46,683 nt of DNA from DASXYG01 sp036502625 (GCA_036502625.1 DASXYG010000090.1:1-46683), one strand, 5' to 3'; numbered from the stretch's first letter, positions 29,772 to 38,760 are shown. Translations and numbers: made by a program. Notes: a model not told the origin generated them from the letters alone.

Positions 29772-30629
29772 GTGCTCGACGCGCCGGTCGGTCCCGATGA
29801 GCCGTTGCGGGAACTGTTCGGGCGGCACCGGCTCTCGCCCGCGCAGCGGCGCATCGCCCGCTACCTGCTCGACCACGCCGCCGACGCGGTGTTCCTGACG
29901 ACCACGGACATCGCCGAGCGCGTCGGGGTCAGCCAGCCGTCGGTGACCCGGTTCGCGACCGCGCTCGGCTTCACCGGGTTCCCCGAGTTCCGCGACCGCA
30001 TGCGGGCCGCGCTCGCCGACGGCGGGAGGCCCGAGGACGCGGTCGACCACACCGGCGACCTCCAGCGGCTGGTGGCCACGGAGATCCGCAACCTGGAGGC
30101 GGTCCGCGACGGGCTCGCGGACGAGGAGCGGATGCGCGCGGTCGCCGCCGAGCTGGCCGCGTCGCGCCCGCTGCCCGTGGTGGGCGTCCGTACGGGCGCG
30201 CCGCTGGCGGGCCTGTTCACGTACTTCGCCGCCAAGGTCCTGCCGGACGTCCGGCTGCTCGACCGCGGCGGCTCGGCGCTGACCGACGGGCTGATCCGCG
30301 CCGCCGACTACGGCGCGACCTGGCTGCTGGCGTTCGCGCTGCCGCGCTACCCCAGCGAGCTGCACGACCCGCTGACCTGGGCGCGCGAGCGCGGGATGCG
30401 CATCGCGCTGGTCACCGACCAGCCGATCGGCGCGCTCGCCGACCTGGCCGACGAGCTGCTGGTCGCCCCGGTGGGCGCGCAGTTCGCGTTCGACTCGCAG
30501 GCAGCGCCGACGGTCCTGAGCATGGTGCTGCTGCACGCCATGCTGGAGGCGCTGCCCACCCGCGAGCAGCAGCGGCTCGACGAGTTCGAGGCCACCGCCG
30601 CGCGCCGCGGCATCTTCCTGGCCGACTGA
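29772..30629 (+). CDS. MurR/RpiR family transcriptional regulator of the hut operon
   Basis: 285 residues. The N-terminal HTH_6 domain is HRLSPAQRRIARYLLDHAAD, then FLTTTDIAERVGVSQPSVTR and FATALGFTGFPEFRDRMRAA. The C-terminal SIS-like sugar-isomerase fold follows (RPLPVVGVRTGAPLAGLFTY ... TWLLAFALPRYPSELHDPLT, RGMRIALVTDQPIGALADLA). RpiR proteins usually sense phosphosugars, yet members next to hut genes control histidine degradation. GTG 29772 is chosen because GAGGTGAGGTG lies 7-8 bases upstream; GTG 29757 is the other choice. The hutU gene starts 24 bases after its stop, so the regulator is probably part of the operon. Confidence 0.88.
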   Translation: MLDAPVGPDEPLRELFGRHRLSPAQRRIARYLLDHAADAVFLTTTDIAERVGVSQPSVTRFATALGFTGFPEFRDRMRAALADGGRPEDAVDHTGDLQRLVATEIRNLEAVRDGLADEERMRAVAAELAASRPLPVVGVRTGAPLAGLFTYFAAKVLPDVRLLDRGGSALTDGLIRAADYGATWLLAFALPRYPSELHDPLTWARERGMRIALVTDQPIGALADLADELLVAPVGAQFAFDSQAAPTVLSMVLLHAMLEALPTREQQRLDEFEATAARRGIFLAD

Positions 30630-30653
30630 CCGTACGCACGAATGAGGGAGCAC

Positions 30654-32315
30654 ATGGTGAACGCCGACCGCGTCGTCCGCGCACCGCGCGGAACCGAGCT
30701 GACCTGCCGCGGCTGGCAGCAGGAAGCCGCTATGCGGATGCTGATGAACAACCTCGACCCCGAGGTGGCCGAGCATCCCGAGCAGCTCGTCGTGTACGGC
30801 GGGTCCGGGCGCGCGGCGCGGAGCTGGGCGGCGTTCGACGCGATCGTGGCCTCGCTGCGGGAGCTGGCCGACGACGAGACGCTGCTCGTGCAGTCGGGCA
30901 AGCCGGTCGGCGTGATGCGCACCCACGAGCGCGCCCCCCGCGTGCTGATCGCGAACTCCAACCTCGTGCCCGACTGGGCGAACTGGGAGGAGTTCCGCCG
31001 CCTGGAGTCCGCCGGCCTGACCATGTACGGGCAGATGACCGCGGGATCCTGGATCTACATCGGCACCCAGGGCATCCTCCAGGGCACGTACGAGACGTTC
31101 GCGGCGGTCGCGCGCAAGCGGTTCGGTGGCACCCTGGCCGGGACGATCACGCTCACCGCCGGGCTCGGCGGCATGGGCGGCGCGCAGCCGCTTGCCGTCA
31201 CCATGAACGACGGCGTGGCCATCTGCGTCGAGTGCGACGAGTCGCGCATCGAGCGGCGCATCGAGCACGGCTACCTCGACGAGCGCGCCGCCGACCTCGC
31301 CGACGCGCTGCGCCGCGCCGTCGCCGCCCGCGACGAGCGCCGCCCGCTGTCGATCGGCGTGCTCGGCAACGCCGCCGACCTGCTGCCCGAGCTGCTCGAC
31401 ATGGACGCCCCGATCGACATCGTCACCGACCAGACGTCCGCGCACGACCCCCTGTCCTACCTCCCGTCCGGCGTGGACTTCCGCGACATGGGCGCGCTGC
31501 GCGCCGAGGACGCCGCCGGGTTCACCGCACGCGCGCGGACGTCCATGGCCGCGCACGTCGCCGCGATGGTCGGCTTCCAGGACAAGGGCGCCGAGGTGTT
31601 CGACTACGGCAACTCCATCCGCGACGAGGCGCGCCAGGGCGGCTTCGACCGGGCGTTCGCGTTCCCGGGCTTCGTGCCCGCCTACATCCGCCCGCTGTTC
31701 TGCGAGGGCAGGGGGCCGTTCCGCTGGGCGGCGCTGTCCGGCGACCCGGCCGACATCTACGCCACGGACCAGGCCATCCTCGACCTGTTCCCGGAGAACG
31801 CGTCGCTGCGCCGCTGGATCACCCTGGCCCGGGAGAAGGTGCACTTCCAGGGGCTGCCGGCGCGCATCTGCTGGCTCGGCTACGGCGAGCGCGACCGCGC
31901 CGGGCTGCGCATCAACGAGATGGTGCGCAGCGGCGAGCTGAAGGCGCCCATCGTGATCGGCCGCGACCACCTCGACTGCGGTTCCGTCGCGTCCCCGTAC
32001 CGCGAGACCGAGGGCATGGCCGACGGCTCGGACGCCATCGCCGACTGGCCGCTGCTGAACGCCATGGTGAACACCGCGTCCGGCGCGTCCTGGGTGTCCA
32101 TCCACCACGGCGGCGGCGTGGGCATCGGCAGGTCCATCCACGCCGGCCAGGTGATCGTCGCCGACGGCACGGACCTGGCCGCGGAGAAGCTGTCCCGCGT
32201 CCTGCTCAACGACCCCGGAATGGGCGTCATCCGGCACGTCGACGCCGGCTACGACGAGGCGGGCCGGGTGGCGTCCGCGCACGCCGTGCCCGTCCCGATG
32301 CGGGACCACGCGTGA
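30654..32315 (+). CDS. hutU: Urocanate hydratase
   Basis: 553 residues, the normal family length. It adds water to urocanate to form imidazolonepropionate with a tightly bound NAD. Visible landmarks are RGWQQEAAMRMLMNNLDPEV at the N-terminus, the NAD-binding GLGGMGGAQPLAVTMNDG, DQTSAHDPLSYLPSG, and RDHLDCGSVASPYRETEGMA with the active-site Cys region near the C-terminus. GAGGGAG is 3 bases before ATG 30654, which is close; GTG 30657 is equally possible and ATG 30642 less so. The stop overlaps the next gene's GTG (GTGA), so translation is coupled. It is the second enzyme of histidine degradation. Confidence 0.96.
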   Translation: MVNADRVVRAPRGTELTCRGWQQEAAMRMLMNNLDPEVAEHPEQLVVYGGSGRAARSWAAFDAIVASLRELADDETLLVQSGKPVGVMRTHERAPRVLIANSNLVPDWANWEEFRRLESAGLTMYGQMTAGSWIYIGTQGILQGTYETFAAVARKRFGGTLAGTITLTAGLGGMGGAQPLAVTMNDGVAICVECDESRIERRIEHGYLDERAADLADALRRAVAARDERRPLSIGVLGNAADLLPELLDMDAPIDIVTDQTSAHDPLSYLPSGVDFRDMGALRAEDAAGFTARARTSMAAHVAAMVGFQDKGAEVFDYGNSIRDEARQGGFDRAFAFPGFVPAYIRPLFCEGRGPFRWAALSGDPADIYATDQAILDLFPENASLRRWITLAREKVHFQGLPARICWLGYGERDRAGLRINEMVRSGELKAPIVIGRDHLDCGSVASPYRETEGMADGSDAIADWPLLNAMVNTASGASWVSIHHGGGVGIGRSIHAGQVIVADGTDLAAEKLSRVLLNDPGMGVIRHVDAGYDEAGRVASAHAVPVPMRDHA

Positions 32316-33541
32316 GCCTGGAGGCCGCGTTCCGCGAGATGTGGGACGCCCTGACGCCCATCGGCCGCGAGCCGTCCACCGGCGGCTACCGGCGCTTCGC
32401 CTACACCGAGGCCGATCTCGCCTGCCGCGCATGGTTCGCCGATGCCGCGCGTACGGCCGGGCTCGACGTCGCGACCGACCGCAACGGCAACCAGTGGGCG
32501 TGGTGGGGCGCGCCCGGCCCGGACGCCGTGGTCACCGGGAGCCACCTCGACTCCGTGCCGGACGGCGGCGCGTACGACGGGCCGCTCGGCGTGGTCTCCG
32601 CGCTGCTGGCCGTCCGTACGCTGGCCGAACGCGGCGTGCGCCCGGAGCGTCCGGTCGCGGTGGTGAACTTCGCCGACGAGGAGGGCGCCCGGTTCGGCGT
32701 CGCCTGCGCCGGCTCGCGGCTGCTCACCGGCAGCCTGGACCCCGAGCGCGCGCGGGCGCTGACCGACGCCGACGGCGTCACGCTGGCCGCGGCGATGCGC
32801 GCGGCCGGCCACGACCCGGCCGCCCTCGGCCGCGACGACGACCGGCTCGCGTCCATCGGCGTGTACGTCGAGCTGCACGTCGAGCAGGGCCGCCACCTCG
32901 CCGACGTTCCCGCGCCCGTCGGCGTGGCCACCGCGATATGGCCGCACGGCCGCTGGCGGTGCTCCTTCCACGGCGAGGCCAACCACGCGGGCACCACCCG
33001 GCTGCGCGACCGCCGCGACCCGATGCTGCCGTTCGCGCACACGATCATCGCCGCGCGCGAGGCGGCCGAGCGCGCCGGCGCCGTCGCCACCGTGGGCCGC
33101 GTGCGCGTCGAGCCGAACGGCACGAACGCCGTACCGTCCGCCGTGCACGCCTGGCTGGACGCCCGCGCCCCGGACGACGCCGCGCTGGACCGCGTCGTCG
33201 GCGACGTCGGCGACGCGGCCGAGCGGGCCGCCGCCGGGCACGGCGTCACGGTCGAGATGGCCAGGGAGTCCGCGTCCCCGGTCGTGGAGTTCGGCGCGGA
33301 CCTGCGCGACCGCCTCGTGAAGGTGCTCGCGCCCGCACTCGGCACCGTGCCGACGCTGCCGACGGGCGCGGGCCACGACGCGGGTGTACTGTCCGCGCAC
33401 GTGCCCGCCGCGATGCTGTTCGTCCGCAGCCCCGACGGCGTGAGCCACAGCCCGGCCGAGCACGCCGCCGAGGACGACTGCCTGACCGGGGTCCGCGCGC
33501 TGACCACCGTCCTCGCCGACCTGGTGGGAGGTGCGGGGTGA
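32312..33541 (+). CDS. M20 family amidohydrolase (allantoate-amidohydrolase-like) of the hut operon
   Basis: 409 residues of the AllC/HyuC type. Metal ligands are in GSHLDSVPDGGAYDGPLGVV and FADEEGARFGVACAGSRLLT; the dimerisation segment has GEANHAGTTRLRDRRDPMLP, and a last histidine is in GVSHSPAEHAAEDD. These enzymes remove N-carbamoyl or amidino groups from amino-acid-like substrates. Here it sits between hutU and hutF, a position that SCO3072 of Streptomyces coelicolor also has as I recall. The simplest idea is that it takes the place of HutG and hydrolyses N-formyl-L-glutamate. The GTG overlaps the hutU stop, and the next start again overlaps by GTGA. Confidence 0.85.
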   Translation: MSLEAAFREMWDALTPIGREPSTGGYRRFAYTEADLACRAWFADAARTAGLDVATDRNGNQWAWWGAPGPDAVVTGSHLDSVPDGGAYDGPLGVVSALLAVRTLAERGVRPERPVAVVNFADEEGARFGVACAGSRLLTGSLDPERARALTDADGVTLAAAMRAAGHDPAALGRDDDRLASIGVYVELHVEQGRHLADVPAPVGVATAIWPHGRWRCSFHGEANHAGTTRLRDRRDPMLPFAHTIIAAREAAERAGAVATVGRVRVEPNGTNAVPSAVHAWLDARAPDDAALDRVVGDVGDAAERAAAGHGVTVEMARESASPVVEFGADLRDRLVKVLAPALGTVPTLPTGAGHDAGVLSAHVPAAMLFVRSPDGVSHSPAEHAAEDDCLTGVRALTTVLADLVGGAG

Positions 33542-34881
33542 CCCCGTATTGGTGTGAGTACGCGTGGCTGGGCGGCGCGCGGCCCGTGGTGGCGCGCGAC
33601 GTCCTGATCGACGTCGTCGACGGGCGCATCGCGGCCGTCACGCCCGGGGTCGCCGAGCATCCGCCGGGCGCGGTGCGGCGCCGCGGGCTGACGCTGCCCG
33701 GCCTGGCGAACGTCCACTCGCACGCCTTCCACCGCGCGCTGCGCGGCCGTACGCACGGGCAGCGCGGCACGTTCTGGACCTGGCGGGAGAAGATGTACGC
33801 CGCGGCCGCGCGGCTCACCCCCGACACGTACCTGGAGCTGGCCACCGCCGTCTACGCGGAGATGGCGCTGGCCGGGATCACCACCGTCGGGGAGTTCCAC
33901 TACCTGCACCACGCGCCCGGCGGCGTCCGCTACGACGACCCGAACGCCATGGGCCGCGCGGTCGCCGAGGCGGCGCGGCGCGCGGGCATCCGGCTGACGC
34001 TGCTGGACACCTGCTACGTCACCGGCGGGTTCGACCACCCGCTGAGCGGCCCGCAGCTCCGGTTCGGCGACGGCGACGCGGACGCGTGGGCGGGCCGCGT
34101 CGCCGACCTGTGCGACGCGCCCGGCTTCCGCGTCGGCGTCGCGGCCCACTCCGTACGCGCGGTGCCGCTCGACCAGATCCCGGCGGTCGCCGCGTTCGCC
34201 GCCGCGCGGTCCGCGCCGCTGCACGCCCACCTGTCCGAGCAGGTCGCGGAGAACCAGGCGTGCCGCGCCGCGTACGGCCGCACCCCGACACAGGTGTTCG
34301 CCGACACGGGCGTGCTCGGCCCGCGCGCCACCGCCGTGCACGCCACCCACCTGACCGGCGAGGACATCGAGCTGATCGGCGCCACGGGCACCGGCGTGTG
34401 CGTGTGCCCGACCACCGAGCGCGACCTGTCCGACGGCATCGGCCCGGCGCGCGAGCTGGCCGACGCGGGCGCGCCGCTGTCGCTCGGCACCGACAGCCAG
34501 GCCGTGATCGACCCGTTCGAGGAGGCGCGCGCGGTCGAGCTGGACGAGCGGCTGCGCACCCACGAACGCGGCCATTTCACGGTCGCGGAGCTGCTGACCG
34601 CCGCCACCGGCGCCGGGCACGCCGCGCTGGGCTGGCACGACGCCGGGGCCATCGAGCCGGGCGCGCGCGCCGACCTCGTCACCGTGGGCCTGGCCGGCAC
34701 CCGCCTGGCCGGCCTCGACCCGGAGGCGGTGGACGCCGCCGTGCTGTTCGCCGCGACCGCGACCGACGTCACCGACGTGGTCGCCGACGGCCGCGCGATC
34801 GTCGTGGACGGCAAGCACACCGCGGTCGACGACGTCTCCGGCGAGCTGCACCGCACGATCACGGACCTGATGACGGACTGA
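33538..34881 (+). CDS. hutF: N-formimidoyl-L-glutamate deiminase
   Basis: 447 residues, an amidohydrolase-superfamily enzyme that converts formimidoylglutamate to N-formylglutamate and ammonia. Metal and catalytic landmarks follow the HutF order: NVHSHAFHRALRGRTHGQRG (HxH), TTVGEFHYLHHAPGGVRYDD, LHAHLSEQVAENQACRAAYG (His), VHATHLTGEDIELI, CPTTERDLSDGIG and LGTDSQAVIDPFEEARAVEL (Asp). The FHYLHH and ERDLSDG motifs separate HutF from HutI (imidazolonepropionase). GTG 33538 has GGGAGG 6 bases upstream and overlaps the preceding stop. Its product is the expected substrate for the M20 enzyme encoded upstream. Confidence 0.93.
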   Translation: MTPYWCEYAWLGGARPVVARDVLIDVVDGRIAAVTPGVAEHPPGAVRRRGLTLPGLANVHSHAFHRALRGRTHGQRGTFWTWREKMYAAAARLTPDTYLELATAVYAEMALAGITTVGEFHYLHHAPGGVRYDDPNAMGRAVAEAARRAGIRLTLLDTCYVTGGFDHPLSGPQLRFGDGDADAWAGRVADLCDAPGFRVGVAAHSVRAVPLDQIPAVAAFAAARSAPLHAHLSEQVAENQACRAAYGRTPTQVFADTGVLGPRATAVHATHLTGEDIELIGATGTGVCVCPTTERDLSDGIGPARELADAGAPLSLGTDSQAVIDPFEEARAVELDERLRTHERGHFTVAELLTAATGAGHAALGWHDAGAIEPGARADLVTVGLAGTRLAGLDPEAVDAAVLFAATATDVTDVVADGRAIVVDGKHTAVDDVSGELHRTITDLMTD

Positions 34882-34916
34882 CCGGCCCGGCAGGGCCGCG
34901 ATAGGGGGAGCAAGCG

Positions 34917-36452
34917 ATGGACGACGTGCGGATCGACACCGCCGGCCTGACCGCCGAGGACGTCCTGGCCGTGGCGCGCGGCGGCGCCCGGGTGGCGCTG
35001 ACCGATCGCGCGGTCACCGAGATGGCCGCCGCGCGCAAGCGGGTCGACGAGCTGGCCGCCGCGCCGGTGCCCGCGTACGGCGTGTCCACCGGCTTCGGCG
35101 CCCTCGCCACCCGGCACATCGACCCGGAGCTGCGCGAACAGCTCCAGCGTTCGCTCGTGCGCTCGCACGCCGCCGGCATGGGCGACCCCGTGCCGCGCGA
35201 GGTGGTCCGCGCGCTGATGCTGCTGCGCTGCAAGACCCTCGCCTCCGGCCGTACGGGCGCGCGCCCCGAGGTGGCGCGCACCATGGCGGCGCTGCTCAAC
35301 GCGGGCATCACGCCGGTCGTCCGCGAGTACGGCTCGCTGGGCTGCTCCGGCGACCTGGCCCCGCTCGCGCACTGCGCGCTCGTGCTCATGGGCGAGGGCC
35401 GCGCCACCGGGCCGGACGGCGTCGAGCGCGACGCGGCCGACCTGCTCGCCGAGGCCGGGATCGCGCCGGTCGAGCTGGCCGCCAAGGAGGGCCTGGCGCT
35501 GATCAACGGCACGGACGGCATGCTCGGCATGCTGATCATGGCGTGTGCGGACCTGCGCCACCTCGTCCGCGTCGCCGACGTGACGGCCGCGATGAGCGTG
35601 GAGGCGCTGCTCGGCACCGACCAGGTCTTCCTGCCCGAGCTCCAGGCGCTGCGCCCGCACCCCGGCCTGGCCGACAGCGCCGCCAACATGCTCGCGGTCC
35701 TCGCCGGCTCCGGCATCGTGGCCAGCCACCGGCACGGCGACACCCGCGTGCAGGACGCCTACTCGCTGCGCTGCGCCCCGCAGGTGGCCGGCGCCGTACG
35801 CGACACGCTCGACCACGCGTCGCTGGTCGCCGCCCGCGAGCTGGCCGCCGCGGTGGACAACCCGGTGGTGCTCGCGGACGGCCGGGTGTCGTCCAACGGC
35901 AACTTCCACGGCGCGCCCGTGGCGTACGTGCTCGACTTCCTGGCCATCGCGGCCGCCGACTGCGGCTCGATCGCCGAACGCCGTACGGACCGGCTGCTCG
36001 ACGTCTCCCGCTCGCACGGCCTGCCCGCGTTCCTCGCCGACGACCCCGGCGTCGACTCCGGCCTGATGATCGCGCAGTACACCCAGGCCGCGCTCGTGTC
36101 GGAGTGCAAGCGGCTCGCGGTGCCGGCCAGCGTCGACTCCATCCCCAGCTCGGCCATGCAGGAGGACCACGTCTCCATGGGCTGGTCCGCGGCCGGGAAG
36201 CTGCGCACCTGCGTGGACAACCTGGCCCGCATCCTCGCGGTCGAGCTGGTCGCCGCGGCGCGCGGCATCGACCTGCGCGCACCGCTCGTGCCGTCCCCGG
36301 CGACCCGCGCCGTACGCGACGCCCTGCGCGAGGTCGTCCCCGGCCCGGGCACCGACCGCTTCCTCGCGCCGGAGCTGGCCGCGGCCGAGGAGTTCGTCCG
36401 TACGGGACGGGTGCTCGACTCCGCGGAGTCGGTCCTCGGCCCGCTGCGCTGA
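34917..36452 (+). CDS. hutH: Histidine ammonia-lyase
   Basis: 511 residues, the normal length. It removes ammonia from histidine to give urocanate. The MIO prosthetic group forms from three residues that are Cys143-Ser144-Gly145 here (GSLGCSGDLAPLAH) rather than the usual Ala-Ser-Gly; numbering is otherwise within one of the Pseudomonas enzyme. Other landmarks are YGVSTGFGALATRHI, EGLALINGTDGMLGM, RVQDAYSLRCAPQVAGA-like QDAYSLRCAPQV, and SSNGNFHGAPVAY, and SSAMQEDHVSMG. ATG 34917 has GGGGGAG 6 bases upstream; the gap after hutF is 35 bases. This is the first enzyme of the pathway, placed last in the operon. Confidence 0.96.
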   Translation: MDDVRIDTAGLTAEDVLAVARGGARVALTDRAVTEMAAARKRVDELAAAPVPAYGVSTGFGALATRHIDPELREQLQRSLVRSHAAGMGDPVPREVVRALMLLRCKTLASGRTGARPEVARTMAALLNAGITPVVREYGSLGCSGDLAPLAHCALVLMGEGRATGPDGVERDAADLLAEAGIAPVELAAKEGLALINGTDGMLGMLIMACADLRHLVRVADVTAAMSVEALLGTDQVFLPELQALRPHPGLADSAANMLAVLAGSGIVASHRHGDTRVQDAYSLRCAPQVAGAVRDTLDHASLVAARELAAAVDNPVVLADGRVSSNGNFHGAPVAYVLDFLAIAAADCGSIAERRTDRLLDVSRSHGLPAFLADDPGVDSGLMIAQYTQAALVSECKRLAVPASVDSIPSSAMQEDHVSMGWSAAGKLRTCVDNLARILAVELVAAARGIDLRAPLVPSPATRAVRDALREVVPGPGTDRFLAPELAAAEEFVRTGRVLDSAESVLGPLR

Positions 36453-36482
36453 CGCCGGGGGACCGGTCACCGGCCGGCGGCG

Positions 36483-36494
36483 TACGGTGGCCCG
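36483..36494 (+). promoter_or_regulatory. Leaderless promoter of the 36495 gene
   Basis: TACGGT (36483-36488) lies 6 bases before GTG 36495, with no ribosome-binding site in between. The gene is thus transcribed separately from hut. Confidence 0.5.
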
Positions 36495-37364
36495 GTGGCC
36501 GGACCGAACCCCCTGGAAGGGCTGGGCGACTACGCGCGCCGCGCGTACACCTCGCCGTACGTCATGGCCGCGATCGGCGACCAGCCGCGCCGCGTGACGA
36601 TCCGCCGCCTGGAGGCGAACCTCGCCGCGGCGAAACGCGACGGCGAACCCGCCACCAGCGAGGACTTCCTCCGCGCGGTGGAGTGGCTGGGCCTGCTGTA
36701 CGTCCTGGACGACCGGGCACGCGCGGCCGCGCGGCCGCTGGAGTTCGCGGTCCGGCAGCGGCAGCGGCTGCTCGGCGCCGACGACGCGCACGTGCGCGAC
36801 CTGCGCGCCAAGCTCGCCCACGCGTACGAGCTGGGCGGGCGCCCGGTCCGTGCGCTGGACCGGCTGGAGGCACGCGCCGCCGCGGCGGAGGCCGGCGGGC
36901 CGGCGTCGAAGGCCGCCCTGAAGCACCGCATGCGGCTGTCCGACGCGTACCGGCGCGCGGGCCGGGTCGAGGCCGCGTTCGCCCTGCACCGCGACGCCCT
37001 GGCGGCCGCCGAGCGCGACCACGGCCGCGACGGCGAGGACGCCGCCGTCATCCGCGCCGTCCTGGCCGGCGAGTACCTCGACGCCGACCGCCCGGAGGCC
37101 GTCGACCTGTACGACGCGCAGGTCGCCACGCTGGCCCGCATCGGCGCCCGCCCGGCCGCCATCGCCGAGGCCCGCGCACGGCTGGCCGCCGCCCACCTCA
37201 TGACCGGCCGCCCCGCCGAGGCCCAGGCCGCCGTGCGCCAGGGCCTGGCCGACCTCCGCGACCTGAGCGACGCCGAGGCCAAGCTGGTCCGCCGCATGCT
37301 CACCGACCAGCTCGCCGAGGTCGTCCGGCTGACCGAGGACCAGCGCGCGGCCCGCGGCGCGTGA
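36495..37364 (+). CDS. Helical-repeat (TPR-like) protein of unknown function
   Basis: 289 residues, almost all helical and rich in Ala, Arg and Glu. Repeats of 34-40 residues resemble tetratricopeptide units (for example SEDFLRAVEWLGLLYVLDDR, RDLRAKLAHAYELGGRPVRA, LKHRMRLSDAYRRAGRVEAA, RARLAAAHLMTGRPAEAQAA). Such proteins usually hold partners together. There is no signal peptide or membrane helix. The start GTG is fixed by the leaderless -10 box. Nothing in the neighbourhood names a partner; it stands alone between hutH and a glycosyltransferase gene. Confidence 0.7.
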   Translation: MAGPNPLEGLGDYARRAYTSPYVMAAIGDQPRRVTIRRLEANLAAAKRDGEPATSEDFLRAVEWLGLLYVLDDRARAAARPLEFAVRQRQRLLGADDAHVRDLRAKLAHAYELGGRPVRALDRLEARAAAAEAGGPASKAALKHRMRLSDAYRRAGRVEAAFALHRDALAAAERDHGRDGEDAAVIRAVLAGEYLDADRPEAVDLYDAQVATLARIGARPAAIAEARARLAAAHLMTGRPAEAQAAVRQGLADLRDLSDAEAKLVRRMLTDQLAEVVRLTEDQRAARGA

Positions 37365-37412
37365 TCCGGCGCCCCGCGCGTTACGGCCGCGCGACCGGGA
37401 CCCCGGAAAGGG

Positions 37413-37442
37413 TTGACACCCGTGGACGGCGGTCGTGACCGT
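37413..37442 (+). promoter_or_regulatory. Candidate promoter before the 37480 glycosyltransferase
   Basis: A perfect TTGACA (37413-37418) is followed after 18 bases by GACCGT (37437-37442), a weak nAnnnT -10 box. A leader of about 30 bases with AGGAG would follow. Confidence 0.45.
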
Positions 37443-37479
37443 GTTCTGGTCGGTGATCTCCCCTCCTCCAGGAGCCGTC

Positions 37480-38760
37480 ATGAGCGAACGCCCGCTGACC
37501 GTGCTGTTCATGCCGGAGAGCGCGTACGGGCCCACGAACAACTGCGTCGGCGTCGGCGCGGTGCTGCGCGACCAGGGCCACCGCGTGGTGTTCGCGGCCG
37601 AGTCGTCCTGGAAGGGGAGGCTGGCGCCGCTGGGGTTCGAGGAGGCGCTGGTCGACCTCGCGCCGCCCGCCGACGGCGAGCAGGACCCGGGGCGGTTCTG
37701 GAAGGACTTCATCAAGGAGACGGCGCCGGAGTTCCGCAAGCCGACGATCGAGCAGCTCGACACCTGGGTGCGGCCGGTGCGCGAGGAGCTGATCGACGGC
37801 GCGCGCTACTGCGAGCCGCGGCTGCGGGAGATCATCGCCGAGGTGCGCCCCGACGTGATCGTCGAGGACAACGTGGTGTGCTTCCCCGCGCTGGTCACCG
37901 CGGGCGTGCCGTTCGTACGGATCATGTCGTGCAACCCGCTGGAGATGCCGGGCCCGGACGTCGCCCCGGTGTTCTCCGGCTACCCGGCGGACGACCGCAC
38001 GGGCTGGGCCGCGTTCCGCGCGGAGTACGACCGTACGCACCGGGAACTGTGGGAGCGGTTCAACGCCTGGGTGGTGGACCGGGGTGCGCCGCCGCTGCCG
38101 GACCTGGAGTGGCTGCACACCGGCGACCTGAACCTGTACGTCTACCCGGAGATCGCCGACTACCCGCGGTCGCTCGGCCCGCCGTGGCACCGGCTGGACT
38201 CCTCGGTGCGCGCCACGGACGAGCCGTACGCCCTGCCGGACGGCTTCGGCGACGGAACCGCGCCGCTGGTGTACTTCTCGCTGGGCTCGCTCGGGTCCGC
38301 GGACGTGGGGCTGATGCGCCGGGTGGTCGCCTGCCTCGCCGGGACGCCGTACCGCTACGTGGTCTCCAAGGGCCCGCTGCACGACGAGATCGACCTGGCG
38401 CCGAACATGACCGGCGCGGAGTTCCTGCCGCAGACCCGGGTGATCCCGCGGGCCGACCTGGTGATCACGCACGGCGGCAACAACACGGTCACCGAGAGCC
38501 TGCACTTCGGCAAGCCGATGATCTGCCTGCCGCTGTTCTGGGACCAGTACGACAACGCCCAGCGCCTCGACGAGCTCGGCCTCGGCGTGCGCCTGGACAC
38601 GTACGGCTTCACCGACGCGGAGATGCGCGCCGCCCTGGACCGCCTGCTCGCCGACGCCGCGCTGCGCTCCCGGCTGGACGCCGAGGGCGCGCGCATCCGG
38701 GCGCGCGACGGCGTCCGTACGGCCGCCGGGCTGATCGCGAAGGCCGCCGGGGGCGCGTGA
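37480..38760 (+). CDS. GT1 family UDP-glycosyltransferase (second copy type)
   Basis: 426 residues, GT-B fold. N-terminal: LTVLFMPESAYGPTNNCVGV with GAVLRDQGHRVVFAAES. C-terminal donor site: LVYFSLGSLGSADVGLMRRV, then NMTGAEFLPQTRVIPRADLV and ITHGGNNTVTESLHFGKPMI with CLPLFWDQYDNAQRLDELGL. The G-N-N-T variant of the usual HGG-x-x-T motif and the closing D-Q pair are kept, so it should be active. The acceptor is unknown; it differs clearly from the enzyme at 19727. ATG 37480 has AGGAG 6 bases upstream. It ends 7 bases from the convergent IclR-type gene. Confidence 0.87.
   Translation: MSERPLTVLFMPESAYGPTNNCVGVGAVLRDQGHRVVFAAESSWKGRLAPLGFEEALVDLAPPADGEQDPGRFWKDFIKETAPEFRKPTIEQLDTWVRPVREELIDGARYCEPRLREIIAEVRPDVIVEDNVVCFPALVTAGVPFVRIMSCNPLEMPGPDVAPVFSGYPADDRTGWAAFRAEYDRTHRELWERFNAWVVDRGAPPLPDLEWLHTGDLNLYVYPEIADYPRSLGPPWHRLDSSVRATDEPYALPDGFGDGTAPLVYFSLGSLGSADVGLMRRVVACLAGTPYRYVVSKGPLHDEIDLAPNMTGAEFLPQTRVIPRADLVITHGGNNTVTESLHFGKPMICLPLFWDQYDNAQRLDELGLGVRLDTYGFTDAEMRAALDRLLADAALRSRLDAEGARIRARDGVRTAAGLIAKAAGGA

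Noticed and set aside
33538..34881. HutF-like gene read as imidazolonepropionase (HutI)
   Set aside because: The FHYLHH and ERDLSDG motifs and the 447-residue length belong to formimidoylglutamate deiminase.
36440..36482. Terminator after hutH formed by the GACCGGTC-containing palindromes
   Set aside because: Several short alternative pairings but no dominant stem, so it is not listed as a feature.
34014..37763. 1249-residue minus-strand open frame across hutF, hutH and following genes
   Set aside because: It is antisense to well-recognised genes; in very GC-rich DNA, stop codons are rare on the opposite strand. No start signal or family pattern.
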